A stretch of 64,000 bases of DNA from NCBI GenBank assembly GCA_963766505.1, contig CAVYAL010000005.1, positions 558,001-622,000 on the forward strand, read 5' to 3'. The notes below the pieces were generated by a model. It searched no databases, was not told the origin of the DNA, and was given only the letters and a program-made list of their open reading frames with translations. The first letter of the stretch is position 1. The number at the start of each line of letters is the position of its first letter. The position numbers and the translations under genes are program-made. Below are positions 16,782 through 25,495 of the stretch, piece by piece. This stretch comes from DATIRA01 sp963766505. Its GTDB lineage: Bacteria > Pseudomonadota > Gammaproteobacteria > Steroidobacterales > Steroidobacteraceae.

Positions 16782-17641
16782 CAGCGCGCGGCGAGTCCGC
16801 CGGTCGCCAGTCCGGCGTTGTTCCTCTCCAGCGCCCGCTCAGCACGATAGCTCGAGCGAACCAGCGGCCCGGCTACGCATTCCAGGAAGCCGCGGGCCAA
16901 CGCTGCCGCCCGGTAATCCTCGAACTCCGCCGGGCTCACGAAGCGCTGCACCGGCAGGTGGTTCAACGTCGGACGCAGGTACTGGCCGAGCGTCAGAAGA
17001 TCGACGCCGGCTTTGCGCAGATCCTGCATCGTCGCCAGTATCTCGTCGCCGGTCTCTCCGAGGCCGAGCATCAGGCTCGTCTTGGTGAGCACGCCGGGAC
17101 GGTGGCGCTTGGCATGCGCCAGCACGGCCAGCGTCTGCTCGTAAGAGGCGCGCGGATCGCGTACCGGGTGCGTCAGCCTGCGCACCGTCTCGACGTTCTG
17201 CGCAAAGACGTCCACGCCGCTGTCGACGACCGTCTCGACGTCGGCCAGGACGCCCTGGAAGTCAGGCGTGAGCGCCTCGACTGCCGTGTCCGGGCTGACC
17301 CGTTTGATCTCCCTCACGCAGGCCGCGAAATGCGCGGCGCCGCCGTCCGGCAGGTCGTCGCGGTTGACGGAGGTCAGCACCACGTAGCGCAGCCCCATCA
17401 GCGCGACGCTGCGGGCCGCGTTGGCGGGCTCCTCGGCATCGAGCCAGCCGCGCGGATTGCCGGTGTCCACGGCGCAGAAACGGCAAGCCCGGGTGCACAC
17501 CTCGCCCATCAGCATCAGCGTCGCCGTGCCGGCGTTCCAGCACTCGCCGATGTTCGGGCACTTCGCCTCTTCGCATACGGTCGCAAGCCGATGCTCGCGG
17601 ACGGTGTGGCGGACCGACTCGAAGCCGGGACCCGCCGGCAT
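16781..17641 (-). CDS. lipA: Lipoyl synthase (radical SAM), start codon uncertain
   Basis: LipA inserts two sulfurs into octanoyl groups. The auxiliary-cluster cysteines are in VCEEAKCPNIGEC, the radical-SAM CxxxCxxC is CTRACRFC, and the C-terminal RSSY motif, which ligates the auxiliary cluster, is present. The listed start, ATG 17641, gives 286 residues, shorter than the usual 300-340. In-frame codons upstream back to 17801 encode a plausible family N-terminus, including the conserved RKPGWLRAQ directly before the listed Met, but hold no ATG, GTG or TTG. The ATG at 17804 is one base out of frame. See the separate extension entry. Confidence 0.92.
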   Translation of the reverse strand: MPAGPGFESVRHTVREHRLATVCEEAKCPNIGECWNAGTATLMLMGEVCTRACRFCAVDTGNPRGWLDAEEPANAARSVALMGLRYVVLTSVNRDDLPDGGAAHFAACVREIKRVSPDTAVEALTPDFQGVLADVETVVDSGVDVFAQNVETVRRLTHPVRDPRASYEQTLAVLAHAKRHRPGVLTKTSLMLGLGETGDEILATMQDLRKAGVDLLTLGQYLRPTLNHLPVQRFVSPAEFEDYRAAALARGFLECVAGPLVRSSYRAERALERNNAGLATGGLAAR

Positions 17642-17801
17642 CTGCGCGCGCAGCCAACCAGGTTTGCGGCCGATCGGCGTCGCTGCGGCATCGGCACGCG
17701 ACTTGACGCCGTCCTTGATCGCCGTAGTCCCCTGCGCGGTGCGGTATTTCTCGCCACTGCGCGCGGCCAGGTTGACGTATCGGGGTTTCCTTGGGCTCAG
17801 T
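17642..17801 (-). other. lipA: In-frame 5' extension of lipA lacking a canonical start
   Basis: Reading lipA's frame upstream of ATG 17641 gives about 53 codons that look like genuine LipA sequence, containing SGEKYRTAQG, AIKDGVKSR and RKPGWLRAQ. The first codon after a stop is CTG at 17801. An ATG at 17804 (MTEPKETP) is in the neighbouring frame. Removing one base from the run of four G on the plus strand (17782-17785) would join it to the LipA frame. Options are a CTG start, a +1 frameshift or an indel/assembly error. Confidence 0.6.
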
Positions 17802-17880
17802 CATGGCGTCTGCGGGTCCTCGCCGTCATTCTAACCAGTGGGGATCGACCGTGGAGGTTCGTCGCTCAGCCGGTACGGAT

Positions 17881-18558
17881 TCAGCCTCGGCGCGCCTCGA
17901 ACAGACGGTCGAGCTCCGCCAGGCGCTCCGGGGTACCGATGTCCATCCATCGGCCGTCGTACATCTCGCCCCCGAGCTGACCCGCGCGCGAGGCGCTCCG
18001 AAGCAGCGGCGCGAGCTTGAAGGACCCGTCGGTACAGCCCGCGAACAGCTCCGGCCGGTAGACGCCGAAGCCCGCGAAGGTGAACCTCGGCTCACCGCCT
18101 TCGACGATTCGACCCTGGCTCAGCGCAAAATCACCGGCCGGGTTGTGCGCCGGGTTTGCCACCAGCACGAGGTGCCCGCAATCGCCGCCCCGCAGCTGGT
18201 CGCGCAACCGCTCGTAGGGATAGTCCGTCCATACGTCCCCGTTCAGCACCAGGAACGGCGCAGGCCCGAGCAACGGCAGCGCCCTGAAGATCCCGCCACC
18301 GGTCTCGAGCGGTTCTGGTCCCTCGTCGCTGTAGCTGATGCTCACTCCGAGCGAAGAGCCATCGCCCAGTGTCTCGCGGATCATGCCACCCAGCCAGGAG
18401 AGGTTGACCACCACCTCGCGGAAACCCGCCAGCGCGAGCGCACGCAGCTGGTGGACGATCAGCGACTCGCCGCCGACCTCGAGCAAGGGCTTGGGGCGCA
18501 TCAGCGTCAGCGGCCGCATGCGTTCGCCGCGTCCCGCGGCCAGGATCATCGCCTTCAC
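17881..18558 (-). CDS. murU: N-acetylmuramate-1-phosphate uridylyltransferase
   Basis: This 225-residue nucleotidyltransferase opens with MILAAGRGERMRPLT, the NTP-transferase loop, and has RPKPLLEVGGESLI, FLVLNGDVWTDY (metal-binding Asp) and MYDGRWMDIGTPERLAEL. MurU makes UDP-MurNAc from MurNAc-1-P in the cell-wall recycling bypass that avoids MurA and therefore fosfomycin. Its GTG start at 18558 overlaps the amgK stop (GTGA), the pairing described in Pseudomonas. A general sugar-1-P nucleotidyltransferase is the only alternative; the amgK partner and lptD proximity favour MurU. Confidence 0.9.
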   Translation of the reverse strand: MKAMILAAGRGERMRPLTLMRPKPLLEVGGESLIVHQLRALALAGFREVVVNLSWLGGMIRETLGDGSSLGVSISYSDEGPEPLETGGGIFRALPLLGPAPFLVLNGDVWTDYPYERLRDQLRGGDCGHLVLVANPAHNPAGDFALSQGRIVEGGEPRFTFAGFGVYRPELFAGCTDGSFKLAPLLRSASRAGQLGGEMYDGRWMDIGTPERLAELDRLFEARRG

Positions 18559-19589
18559 GCCGGAGCCGCCGCGGACTCCGCAAGCACCGCCGGCAGCACG
18601 CGCTCTGCCACCAGCGTTCCGAGACTCTGGAGCTGCGGGTGATCCGCACAGGCCCGGACGACGTACCGCAGCGTGCGCGGCACGTCCGGCAGGTAGCCCG
18701 GCTTGCCGTCGCGATGCCACAGCCGTGCGAAAATGCCGCTCGCCTTCAGGTGGCGCTGCACGCCCATGCAGTCGAACCACCCGAGGAACTGCGCCGCGTC
18801 CTGGCCCACCGTCACTCCGGCCGCGGCCGCCATGTCGCGCTGCTCGAGCGCCCAAGCCCTCACCTGCTCCACCGGCCACTCGAGGTAGCAATCCCTGAGC
18901 AGCGAAACGAGGTCGTAGGTGAGCGGGCCACAGACCGCGTCCTGGAAATCGAGTATGCCGGGATTGCGATCCTCACAGACCATCAGGTTGCGCGAGTGAT
19001 AATCGCGGTGCACGAACACCTTCGGCTGCCCGAGCGCGTTGTCCACCAGCACATCGAAGACCGAGCGAAGGTCGGCCGACTCGGTCGGGGACAGTTCGAG
19101 CTGCAGGTGCCGTCGCAGCAGCCAGTCCGTGAACAGGCTCATCTCGAAGCGGAGCAGGCGTTCATCGTACGGCGGCAGCTGCTCGGCATGCGCTGCGCCA
19201 CGGGACTGGATCCGGGTCAGGGCCGACAGCGCGTCGCGGTAGAGCGCCTCGGCCCGCGTGCGATCGGCAAGCGCCGAGAGATAAGTCGTCGAGCCGAGGT
19301 CGGTCAGCAGCACGAAGCCCTGCGCCTCGTTGCGCCCGAGCACGGCCGGGGCATGCACGCCGATCTGCGCCAGCATCGTCGCGATCCTGAGATAGGGCGC
19401 GACGTCCTCGTGCCCGGGAGGAGCGTCCATCACGACGAACGTCTCCCCGGCCCGGGTCACCCGGAAATACCTGCGGAAACTGGCGTCGGCAGACGCCGGG
19501 GCGAGATGGAATTCGCGCCAGCCGAGGTCCTGCTCCAGCCATTTGCAAAGCAGATCGAGGCGCTGGTCGTCGTGGCGCTGGTCCTGCAA
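18555..19589 (-). CDS. amgK: Anomeric MurNAc/GlcNAc kinase
   Basis: The 344-residue kinase has the aminoglycoside-phosphotransferase fold. Its catalytic loop is VHRDYHSRNLMV (HxDxHxxN) and the metal-binding segment GILDFQDAVCGPLTYDLVSL. AmgK phosphorylates the anomeric carbon of recycled MurNAc for MurU, forming a two-gene salvage operon. The chosen TTG start at 19589 has GGAG 6 nt upstream and gives the family length (about 340 aa); the frame has no nearby ATG. It is divergent from lptD, a known arrangement in Pseudomonas. Confidence 0.9.
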   Translation of the reverse strand: MQDQRHDDQRLDLLCKWLEQDLGWREFHLAPASADASFRRYFRVTRAGETFVVMDAPPGHEDVAPYLRIATMLAQIGVHAPAVLGRNEAQGFVLLTDLGSTTYLSALADRTRAEALYRDALSALTRIQSRGAAHAEQLPPYDERLLRFEMSLFTDWLLRRHLQLELSPTESADLRSVFDVLVDNALGQPKVFVHRDYHSRNLMVCEDRNPGILDFQDAVCGPLTYDLVSLLRDCYLEWPVEQVRAWALEQRDMAAAAGVTVGQDAAQFLGWFDCMGVQRHLKASGIFARLWHRDGKPGYLPDVPRTLRYVVRACADHPQLQSLGTLVAERVLPAVLAESAAAPA

Positions 19590-19632
19590 TCTGGTCTCCG
19601 GGAAGTAAGCCCGATGCCGCGGGCGAAGCGCA

Positions 19633-19640
19633 ATTATAAT
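19633..19640. promoter_or_regulatory. Shared symmetric -10 region between amgK and lptD
   Basis: The octamer ATTATAAT is its own reverse complement and offers a perfect TATAAT on each strand: plus 19635-19640, minus 19638-19633. For lptD the ATG at 19648 lies 7 nt after the -10, so its mRNA would be leaderless. For amgK the leader would be about 37 nt and carries a ribosome-binding site. No good -35 element is visible for either direction. Transcription in the two directions may be mutually exclusive. Confidence 0.5.
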
Positions 19641-19647
19641 CGTGTCG

Positions 19648-21882
19648 ATGAGGCCGTCTCCGCCCACCGCCGTATCCGACGCAGGACTGCCTCTGACTGC
19701 TCTGCTGGCCGGACTGCTCGTCGCGCTGCCGGCGGCCGGCGCCGACCCGGACTGCGGCATCGGGGCCGCCACGGATCCCCGGATCGAGGAGCTGCTGCGG
19801 GCGGATCCGGACGACGAGCGCATCGAGATCACCAGCGACACCGGCGAGCTCGATCGCAGCGGCGACGCGAAACTGCGCGGAAACGTCCGGATCCGCGTGG
19901 GACAGCGCCTGCTCACCGCAGACGAAGCCGAAGTCAGTGCCGAGGATCGCAGTGCCGCGCTGCGGGGCAACGTCGAGTACCTCGATCCGACGCTGCACGT
20001 GCGCGGCCAGGGCGGCTCGTTCGACGGCCAGGGCGGCGGCGCGTTCGAAGGGGCGGAGTTCGAGCTTCTCGACCGCTCGGTGCGTGGCGCCGCCGAATCG
20101 GTGCGCCTGCGCGACCAGACCAGGATCGAGCTGAGCGGCGTCAGCTATACGGCCTGCCCGAGCGGCAACGAGGACTGGCGGCTCCGGGCAGGCGAGATCG
20201 GGCTGGACCAGGAGTCGCGCATCGGAACCGGACGCGACGTCAGGCTGGACTTCATGGGCGTGCCGATCCTCTACTCACCCTGGATCACTTTCCCGGTGGG
20301 GGACCAGCGCAAGTCCGGCCTGCTGTTCCCGACCATCGGCAGCGGCAGCAAGACCGGGACGCAGATCACGCTGCCCTGGTACTGGAACATCGCCCCCAAT
20401 TACGACGCGACGGTCACGGGACGGTACATGTCCTCCCGCGGCTTCCGGATCGACCCGGAATTCCGTTACCTCACCGCGCAGAGCCGGGGACAGATCAACG
20501 TCGAGTACCTGCCCCATGACAGCGAAACTGGCGAGGCCCGGAGCTTTGCCGCACTGCGTAACGTCACCCACTTCGCGCCGCGCACTCGCCTGCTGGTCTC
20601 GGCGGCCAACGTCAGCGACGACAACTACTTCGAGGACTTCGGCGTCGGCTTCGAGGGCACCAGCGCCACGTACCTGGATCGCAGCGCCGAGATCCGGCAC
20701 GCCACGGCGCACTGGGACCTGCTCGGCGAGCTGCGCGACTTCCAGATACTCGATGCAACGCTCGCGGACGAGGATCATCCGTACACGGTGCTGCCCCACG
20801 TTGCCGCGAAGGGCCGCTGGGATGCGCTGCCGATGGGGCTGGAGGCGGGATTACGGGCCGACGCGAGTTTCTTCGAGCGCGGCCTCGGGCCCGAGGGTAC
20901 GCGGATCGACGTCGAGCCGTCGCTCGGCTGGCGGGCCAGCCACCGCTCCGCCTACCTGGCGGCGAACGCATCCTGGCGCCACACCTCCTACGGCCTGAGC
21001 GACGTGGAGCCCGGCCGCGATGACAGCCCGGACCGCTCGCTGCCGATCATGAGCCTGGATTCCGGGCTGGTCCTCGAGCGCGATGCCGGTTCGCGCGGAC
21101 AGCGCATGCAGACGCTCGAACCGCGCCTTCTGTACCTGTACATCCCTTACCGGGACCAGGACGAGCTTCCGGTGTTCGACACCGGCCTGCCCGACTTGAA
21201 CCTCGTGCAGCTTTTCCGGCGCAACCGCTACGTCGGCGCGGACAGGGTGGGCGACGCGAACCAGGTCAGCGTCGGCCTGACGACCCGGCTACTCGATTCG
21301 GGCAGTGGCAGGCAATTCCTCAGCGCCACGCTGGGCCAGGCCTACTACTTCGAGGACCCGAAGGTCACGCTGCCCGATGAACCGGTACGCGACCGCTCGA
21401 GCTCCGACCTGATCGCGGAACTCGAGCTGGCGGCGTTCAAGAACTGGAACGCGCGGCTCGGCTACCAGTGGAACCCGGACCAGACCCACTCCGAGAAGTC
21501 CGAGTTCTACGTGCAGTACGCCCCGGCCAGCAATCGTGTCGTCAATGCCGGCTACCGCTACCGCAGAGACCTGCTCGAGCAGTTCGACGTCTCGGCGGCC
21601 TGGCCGATCACCCGGCAGTGGCGGGGCTTCGGCCGCTGGGTATATTCGCTGAGCGAGGAGAAAACGCTCGACCAGTTCCTCGGCCTCGAATATTCCTCGT
21701 GCTGCTGGGCGCTGCGCATCGTGACGCGGCGCTTCGTCAGCAGCCGGACCGGGGATTCCGACACCTCGGTCGGACTGCAGCTGGAACTCAAGGGACTCTC
21801 CAGTGTCGGAGTGGACAACGAGGCTTTCCTGCGCGATTCGATTCGTGGATACTCCGCGCTCCCGACCGGCCCACAGTCCTGA
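19648..21882 (+). CDS. lptD: LPS-assembly outer membrane protein LptD
   Basis: LptD (744 aa) forms the barrel that inserts lipopolysaccharide in the outer leaflet with LptE. It has a signal peptide (LPLTALLAGLLVALPAAGA), an OstA/LptA-like jellyroll (SGDAKLRGNVRIRVGQRLL, residues about 60-170) and a long C-terminal barrel. The four disulfide cysteines known from LptD occur in the expected places: one near the mature N-terminus (PDCG), one in YTACPSGNEDW and a CC pair in YSSCCWALR. ATG 19648 is preferred over GTG 19642. It leads lptD-surA-pdxA-rsmA-(usp)-apaG-apaH. Confidence 0.96.
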   Translation: MRPSPPTAVSDAGLPLTALLAGLLVALPAAGADPDCGIGAATDPRIEELLRADPDDERIEITSDTGELDRSGDAKLRGNVRIRVGQRLLTADEAEVSAEDRSAALRGNVEYLDPTLHVRGQGGSFDGQGGGAFEGAEFELLDRSVRGAAESVRLRDQTRIELSGVSYTACPSGNEDWRLRAGEIGLDQESRIGTGRDVRLDFMGVPILYSPWITFPVGDQRKSGLLFPTIGSGSKTGTQITLPWYWNIAPNYDATVTGRYMSSRGFRIDPEFRYLTAQSRGQINVEYLPHDSETGEARSFAALRNVTHFAPRTRLLVSAANVSDDNYFEDFGVGFEGTSATYLDRSAEIRHATAHWDLLGELRDFQILDATLADEDHPYTVLPHVAAKGRWDALPMGLEAGLRADASFFERGLGPEGTRIDVEPSLGWRASHRSAYLAANASWRHTSYGLSDVEPGRDDSPDRSLPIMSLDSGLVLERDAGSRGQRMQTLEPRLLYLYIPYRDQDELPVFDTGLPDLNLVQLFRRNRYVGADRVGDANQVSVGLTTRLLDSGSGRQFLSATLGQAYYFEDPKVTLPDEPVRDRSSSDLIAELELAAFKNWNARLGYQWNPDQTHSEKSEFYVQYAPASNRVVNAGYRYRRDLLEQFDVSAAWPITRQWRGFGRWVYSLSEEKTLDQFLGLEYSSCCWALRIVTRRFVSSRTGDSDTSVGLQLELKGLSSVGVDNEAFLRDSIRGYSALPTGPQS

Positions 21883-21883
21883 C

Positions 21884-23191
21884 ATGCCGTTGATTTCAAG
21901 GGTTTTCCTGCTGCTCGCCTCGGCCCTGGCCGCGATCGTCCCGGTCGCTCAAGGCGAGGAGCTCAGCACGGCCGGCGTGATGCTGGACGGCATCGCCGCC
22001 GTCGTGAACGACGGCATCGTGCTGCGCAGCGACGTCGAGGAGCAGGTGCAGCTGATCTCGCGGCGCATAGAGGAGCAGGGACAGCAACTGCCGCCGCGGG
22101 CGATACTTCGACAGCAGGTGCTCGAACGCCAGGTGATGCAGGAACTCCAGCTGCAGCGGGCCGAGCGAGGCGGCATCCAGGTTTCTGACGAAATGCTCAA
22201 CCAGGCGCTGACCGACGTTGCCCAGCGCAACGGCATCAAGTTCAGCGACCTGCCTGCGGCACTGGAGCAACAGGGTGTCGACTACCGCGCCTACAGGGAC
22301 GACGTCCGCAGGGAAATGACGCTCTCGATGCTTCGCCAGCGGGACGTGATCGCGCGGATCTACGTCTCGCCGCGCGAGGTCGAACAGTGCGTCGCGAAGC
22401 GCAGGGAGTCGCCCGGCGAGGACAACGAGTACAGCCTCGGCCACATCCTGGTCGCGATCCCGGCCTCCGCCAGCACCGAGCAGATCGCGGAGCGCGACGC
22501 CCGGGCCCGCGGCGTCTATGAACGGGCGCGGGGCGGAGAGGATTTCGCGCAACTCGCGATTTCCTACTCTGACGCAGGCACGGCGCTGGAGGGCGGCGCG
22601 CTGGGCTGGCGCAAGGTGAGCCAGCTGCCATCCTTCGTTGCCGAGCTGATTCCGGGCATGCAGCCCGGTGATGTCACCGAGCCGATCCGTACGCCGAGCG
22701 GCCTGCACATCTTCAAGCTCATCGAGAAGCGCGGCGGCGATTCGTCGCAGATGGTCTCCCAGGTACATGCAAGGCACATCCTGATGAAGACCAACGAGCT
22801 CGAGGATGACAGCACGATCGAGCGCAAGCTCGCGGACATCCGCGAACAGGTGCTCGCAGGACAGGACTTCGCGGCGATCGCTTCTGTGACGTCGGAGGAC
22901 ACCACCTCGGCAGCCGTGGGCGGCGACCTGGGATGGACCAGTCCAGGCTCGTTCGTGCCGGAGTTCGAAGGGCAGCTGAACGCACTGGCGGAGGGCGAGA
23001 TCAGCACGCCGTTCAGGACGCAGTACGGCTGGCACCTCGTGCAGCTGCTCGGTCGTCGAACCTACGACGCCACCGACGACATGCTTCGCAACCGCTGCGT
23101 CGCGCAGTTGCGCGAGGCGAAGGCCGACGAGGAAACGGAAATCTGGCTGCGTCGGCTGCGCGACGAGGCCTTCGTAGAGTACCGGATGTAG
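21884..23191 (+). CDS. surA: Periplasmic peptidyl-prolyl isomerase/chaperone SurA
   Basis: SurA (435 aa) escorts outer-membrane proteins such as LptD to the BAM complex. It has a signal peptide (residues 1-24) and the N-terminal chaperone domain with VAVVNDGIVLRSDVEEQ-like sequence. Two parvulin domains follow: EYSLGHILVAIPASAS with GGALGWRKVSQLP, and QVHARHILMKTNELED with GGDLGWTSPGSFVPEF. A short C-terminal helix completes the chaperone module. It starts 2 bp after the lptD stop, consistent with co-expression of client and chaperone. Confidence 0.97.
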   Translation: MPLISRVFLLLASALAAIVPVAQGEELSTAGVMLDGIAAVVNDGIVLRSDVEEQVQLISRRIEEQGQQLPPRAILRQQVLERQVMQELQLQRAERGGIQVSDEMLNQALTDVAQRNGIKFSDLPAALEQQGVDYRAYRDDVRREMTLSMLRQRDVIARIYVSPREVEQCVAKRRESPGEDNEYSLGHILVAIPASASTEQIAERDARARGVYERARGGEDFAQLAISYSDAGTALEGGALGWRKVSQLPSFVAELIPGMQPGDVTEPIRTPSGLHIFKLIEKRGGDSSQMVSQVHARHILMKTNELEDDSTIERKLADIREQVLAGQDFAAIASVTSEDTTSAAVGGDLGWTSPGSFVPEFEGQLNALAEGEISTPFRTQYGWHLVQLLGRRTYDATDDMLRNRCVAQLREAKADEETEIWLRRLRDEAFVEYRM

Positions 23192-23192
23192 C

Positions 23193-24200
23193 GTGGCCGC
23201 CACCCGTCGGCGAGGTGCGATCGCTACGCTGGCAGTAACGAGCGGCGAACCCGCGGGAATCGGCCCCGAGATCTGCACCGCGCTCATCCGGCGGCGCTGG
23301 CCGTGCAGGCTGGTCGTGCTCGGCGACAGGTCGCTGTTCGAAGGGGCGCACGGCACTGGGGCCGGTCGCAGCGTTTTCCGCGATTACGATCCTGCAGGCG
23401 AACCGCGCGCCGGCGTCGAATTGCTGCATGTCCCGCTGCGCCGCAAGGTCCGTCCCGGCAGGCTCGACCGACGCAACGCGGACTATGTGCTGGAACTGCT
23501 CGACCGGGCCAGCGACGGCTGCATGACCCGCGAGTTCGCCGGCCTGGTCACCGCGCCGGTGCACAAGGGCATCATCAACGATGCCGGGCTGCCCTTCACG
23601 GGCCACACTGAATACCTGGCCCGCCGCAGCGGGGCGGGTCTCCCGGTGATGCTGCTGGTGGGCGGAGGGATGCGTGTGGCGCTGGCCACCACGCACCTGC
23701 CGCTGCGCGAAGTGGCCGGGGCGATCACCACGAGCAGGCTCGAGAGCGTCGTATCGACGCTCGAGCGGGAACTCAGGGACAGATTCGGGCTGCCGAAGCC
23801 GCGCATCATCGTCTGCGGCCTCAATCCACACGCGGGCGAAGGCGGTCACCTCGGCAGCGAGGAGATCGAAGTCATCGCGCCCACGCTGAAGCGGCTCGCG
23901 CGCCGCGGGATCCGCGCATCCGGCCCCGTGCCGGCAGACACCGCGTTCCTGCCGGCCATGCTGGCTGAGTGCGACGCAGTGCTCGCGATGTACCACGACC
24001 AGGGACTGCCCGTGCTGAAGCACGCCAGCTTCGGCCATGCCGTCAACGTGACGCTGGGCCTGCCGTTCGTCAGGACCTCGGTGGACCATGGCACGGCGCT
24101 CGAAATTGCCGGTACCGGGCAGGCGGACCCGGGAAGCCTGCTGGCCGCCGTCGGCCTCGCGACCGAACTCGCGGCTACCAGTGGCTCGCCGCGCCGGTGA
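23193..24200 (+). CDS. pdxA: 4-hydroxythreonine-4-phosphate dehydrogenase
   Basis: PdxA (335 aa) oxidises 4-phospho-hydroxythreonine in pyridoxal phosphate synthesis. Conserved stretches are TSGEPAGIGPEI at the start, GLVTAPVHKGIINDAG with FTGHTEYLA, GLNPHAGEGGHLGSEEIEV with metal-binding His, and AMYHDQGLPVLKH. The GTG start at 23193 is one base after the surA stop. The stop overlaps the rsmA GTG start. The surA-pdxA-rsmA-apaGH order is a gammaproteobacterial hallmark. Confidence 0.97.
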   Translation: MAATRRRGAIATLAVTSGEPAGIGPEICTALIRRRWPCRLVVLGDRSLFEGAHGTGAGRSVFRDYDPAGEPRAGVELLHVPLRRKVRPGRLDRRNADYVLELLDRASDGCMTREFAGLVTAPVHKGIINDAGLPFTGHTEYLARRSGAGLPVMLLVGGGMRVALATTHLPLREVAGAITTSRLESVVSTLERELRDRFGLPKPRIIVCGLNPHAGEGGHLGSEEIEVIAPTLKRLARRGIRASGPVPADTAFLPAMLAECDAVLAMYHDQGLPVLKHASFGHAVNVTLGLPFVRTSVDHGTALEIAGTGQADPGSLLAAVGLATELAATSGSPRR

Positions 24201-24976
24201 ACCGCGCCAAGAAGCGGCTCGGCCAGCATTTCCTGCACGATCCCGGCACGATCGCACGGATCGTGCAGGCGATTTCGCCGCAGCCCGGCCAGCGCATCGT
24301 CGAGATCGGCCCCGGTCGCGGGGCGATCACGGTGCCGCTGCTCGAAGCCGCCGGCCGTATCGACGTCGTGGAAATCGATGCCGACGTCATCCCGGCGCTC
24401 GAAGAGCGCTGCGCCGGTCGAGGGGAACTACGGGTTCACGTTGCCGACGCGCTGCGATTCGACCTGCGCGCGCTGCGCGGTACGGGGGACAGGCTCCGCG
24501 TGGTGGGCAACCTGCCGTACAACGTGTCGACCCCGCTGCTGTTCCATTTCGTCGATCAGCTCGATGCGATCGAGGACATGCACTTCATGCTGCAGAAAGA
24601 GGTCGTGGCCCGCATCGCGGCGCAACCAGGCAGCCGGGACTATGGGCGCCTGACCGTGATGCTGGCGCCGAAGGTCAGCGTGCAGCGGCTGTTCGACATC
24701 GGGACCGGCGCATTCTCGCCGCCGCCGCGCGTCGTCTCGAGTTTCTTCGCGCTGCGCCCTCATCGCGAGCCGCCCTTCCCTGTCGGCGACCCGCGGATCT
24801 ACGCGCGCGTCGTGAGCGCAGCATTCGGCCAGCGACGCAAGACGTTGCGCAATTCGCTGGCCGGGGTGCTCACCGCTCGCGCGATCGAGGCGGCCGGGGT
24901 CGACCCCGGGGCCCGGGCGCAGACGCTGGCCCCGCAGCAGTTCGCCGCGCTGGCGGCGCAGGTGCCGGCAGACTGA
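24197..24976 (+). CDS. rsmA: 16S rRNA dimethyladenosine transferase
   Basis: RsmA/KsgA (259 aa) dimethylates A1518 and A1519 of 16S rRNA during late 30S assembly. Its N-terminal KKRLGQHFLHDPGTI, SAM motif IVEIGPGRGAITVPLL and catalytic VVGNLPYNVSTPLLF (NLPY) are all intact. The C-terminal domain has FSPPPRVVSSFFAL and AFGQRRKTLRNSL. The GTG start overlaps the pdxA stop by 3 nt (GTGA). Confidence 0.97.
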   Translation: MNRAKKRLGQHFLHDPGTIARIVQAISPQPGQRIVEIGPGRGAITVPLLEAAGRIDVVEIDADVIPALEERCAGRGELRVHVADALRFDLRALRGTGDRLRVVGNLPYNVSTPLLFHFVDQLDAIEDMHFMLQKEVVARIAAQPGSRDYGRLTVMLAPKVSVQRLFDIGTGAFSPPPRVVSSFFALRPHREPPFPVGDPRIYARVVSAAFGQRRKTLRNSLAGVLTARAIEAAGVDPGARAQTLAPQQFAALAAQVPAD

Positions 24977-25000
24977 ACATGCGATCCCTGCCGCCGGCCG

Positions 25001-25006
25001 TATAAT
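25001..25006 (+). promoter_or_regulatory. Perfect -10 hexamer upstream of the universal stress gene
   Basis: TATAAT occurs 35 bp before the stress-protein ATG, in the short gap after rsmA. TGAACA (24974-24979) is the nearest -35-like hexamer, but at 21 bp the spacing is too long, so an activator or alternative sigma factor may be used. The gene has a strong ribosome-binding site (AGGAGGT, 25032-25037), the best in this part of the window. Confidence 0.4.
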
Positions 25007-25041
25007 GGGGCCGACGCGCCGTTCCCGACGCAGGAGGTTTC

Positions 25042-25476
25042 ATGGCCGTGTACACCAAGCTCCTGGTCTGCCTCGACCTGACCGAGGAGAGCGAGAAAGT
25101 CGCAGCCCGGGCCAAGGAACTCGCCGGGGAGTTCGCGGCCGAAATGATGCTGCTGCACGTCGTCGAGTACGTCCCGGTCGAACCGATGGGCGAGGCCTTG
25201 CTGCCGGCGGTGCAGATCGAGGGTGAACTCGTCGAGCGCGCGAAGACGCGGATCGCGGAGCTGGCTAAGAAGCTCGACCTGGCGCATTGCGAGCGCCTGG
25301 TGCGCACCGGCAACATCAAGACGGACGTGATCCGTCTGGCCGAGGAGCGCGGCGTGGACCTGATCGTGATGGGCAGCAGGGAACGGCACGGCGTATCGAT
25401 CATGTTCAATTTCACCGAGGATACGGTGCTGCACGCAGCTCCCTGCGACGTGCTGGCCGTACGCCTGAGCGCTTGA
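25042..25476 (+). CDS. Universal stress protein (UspA family)
   Basis: This 144-residue single-domain USP begins YTKLLVCLDLTEESEKVA and ends in the ATP-binding loop region LIVMGSRERHGVSIMFNFTE followed by DVLAVRL. The G-2x-G-9x-G(S/T) loop of ATP-binding USPs is incomplete (GSRERHG, then no second Gly-Ser-Thr), so it may be of the non-ATP-binding UspA subtype. It sits between rsmA and apaG, an insertion into the usual rsmA-apaG-apaH string, and has its own predicted promoter and strong ribosome-binding site. A role in stress survival is a family-level inference. Confidence 0.9.
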   Translation: MAVYTKLLVCLDLTEESEKVAARAKELAGEFAAEMMLLHVVEYVPVEPMGEALLPAVQIEGELVERAKTRIAELAKKLDLAHCERLVRTGNIKTDVIRLAEERGVDLIVMGSRERHGVSIMFNFTEDTVLHAAPCDVLAVRLSA

Positions 25477-25495
25477 GCCGCGCGGGATACGGCCG

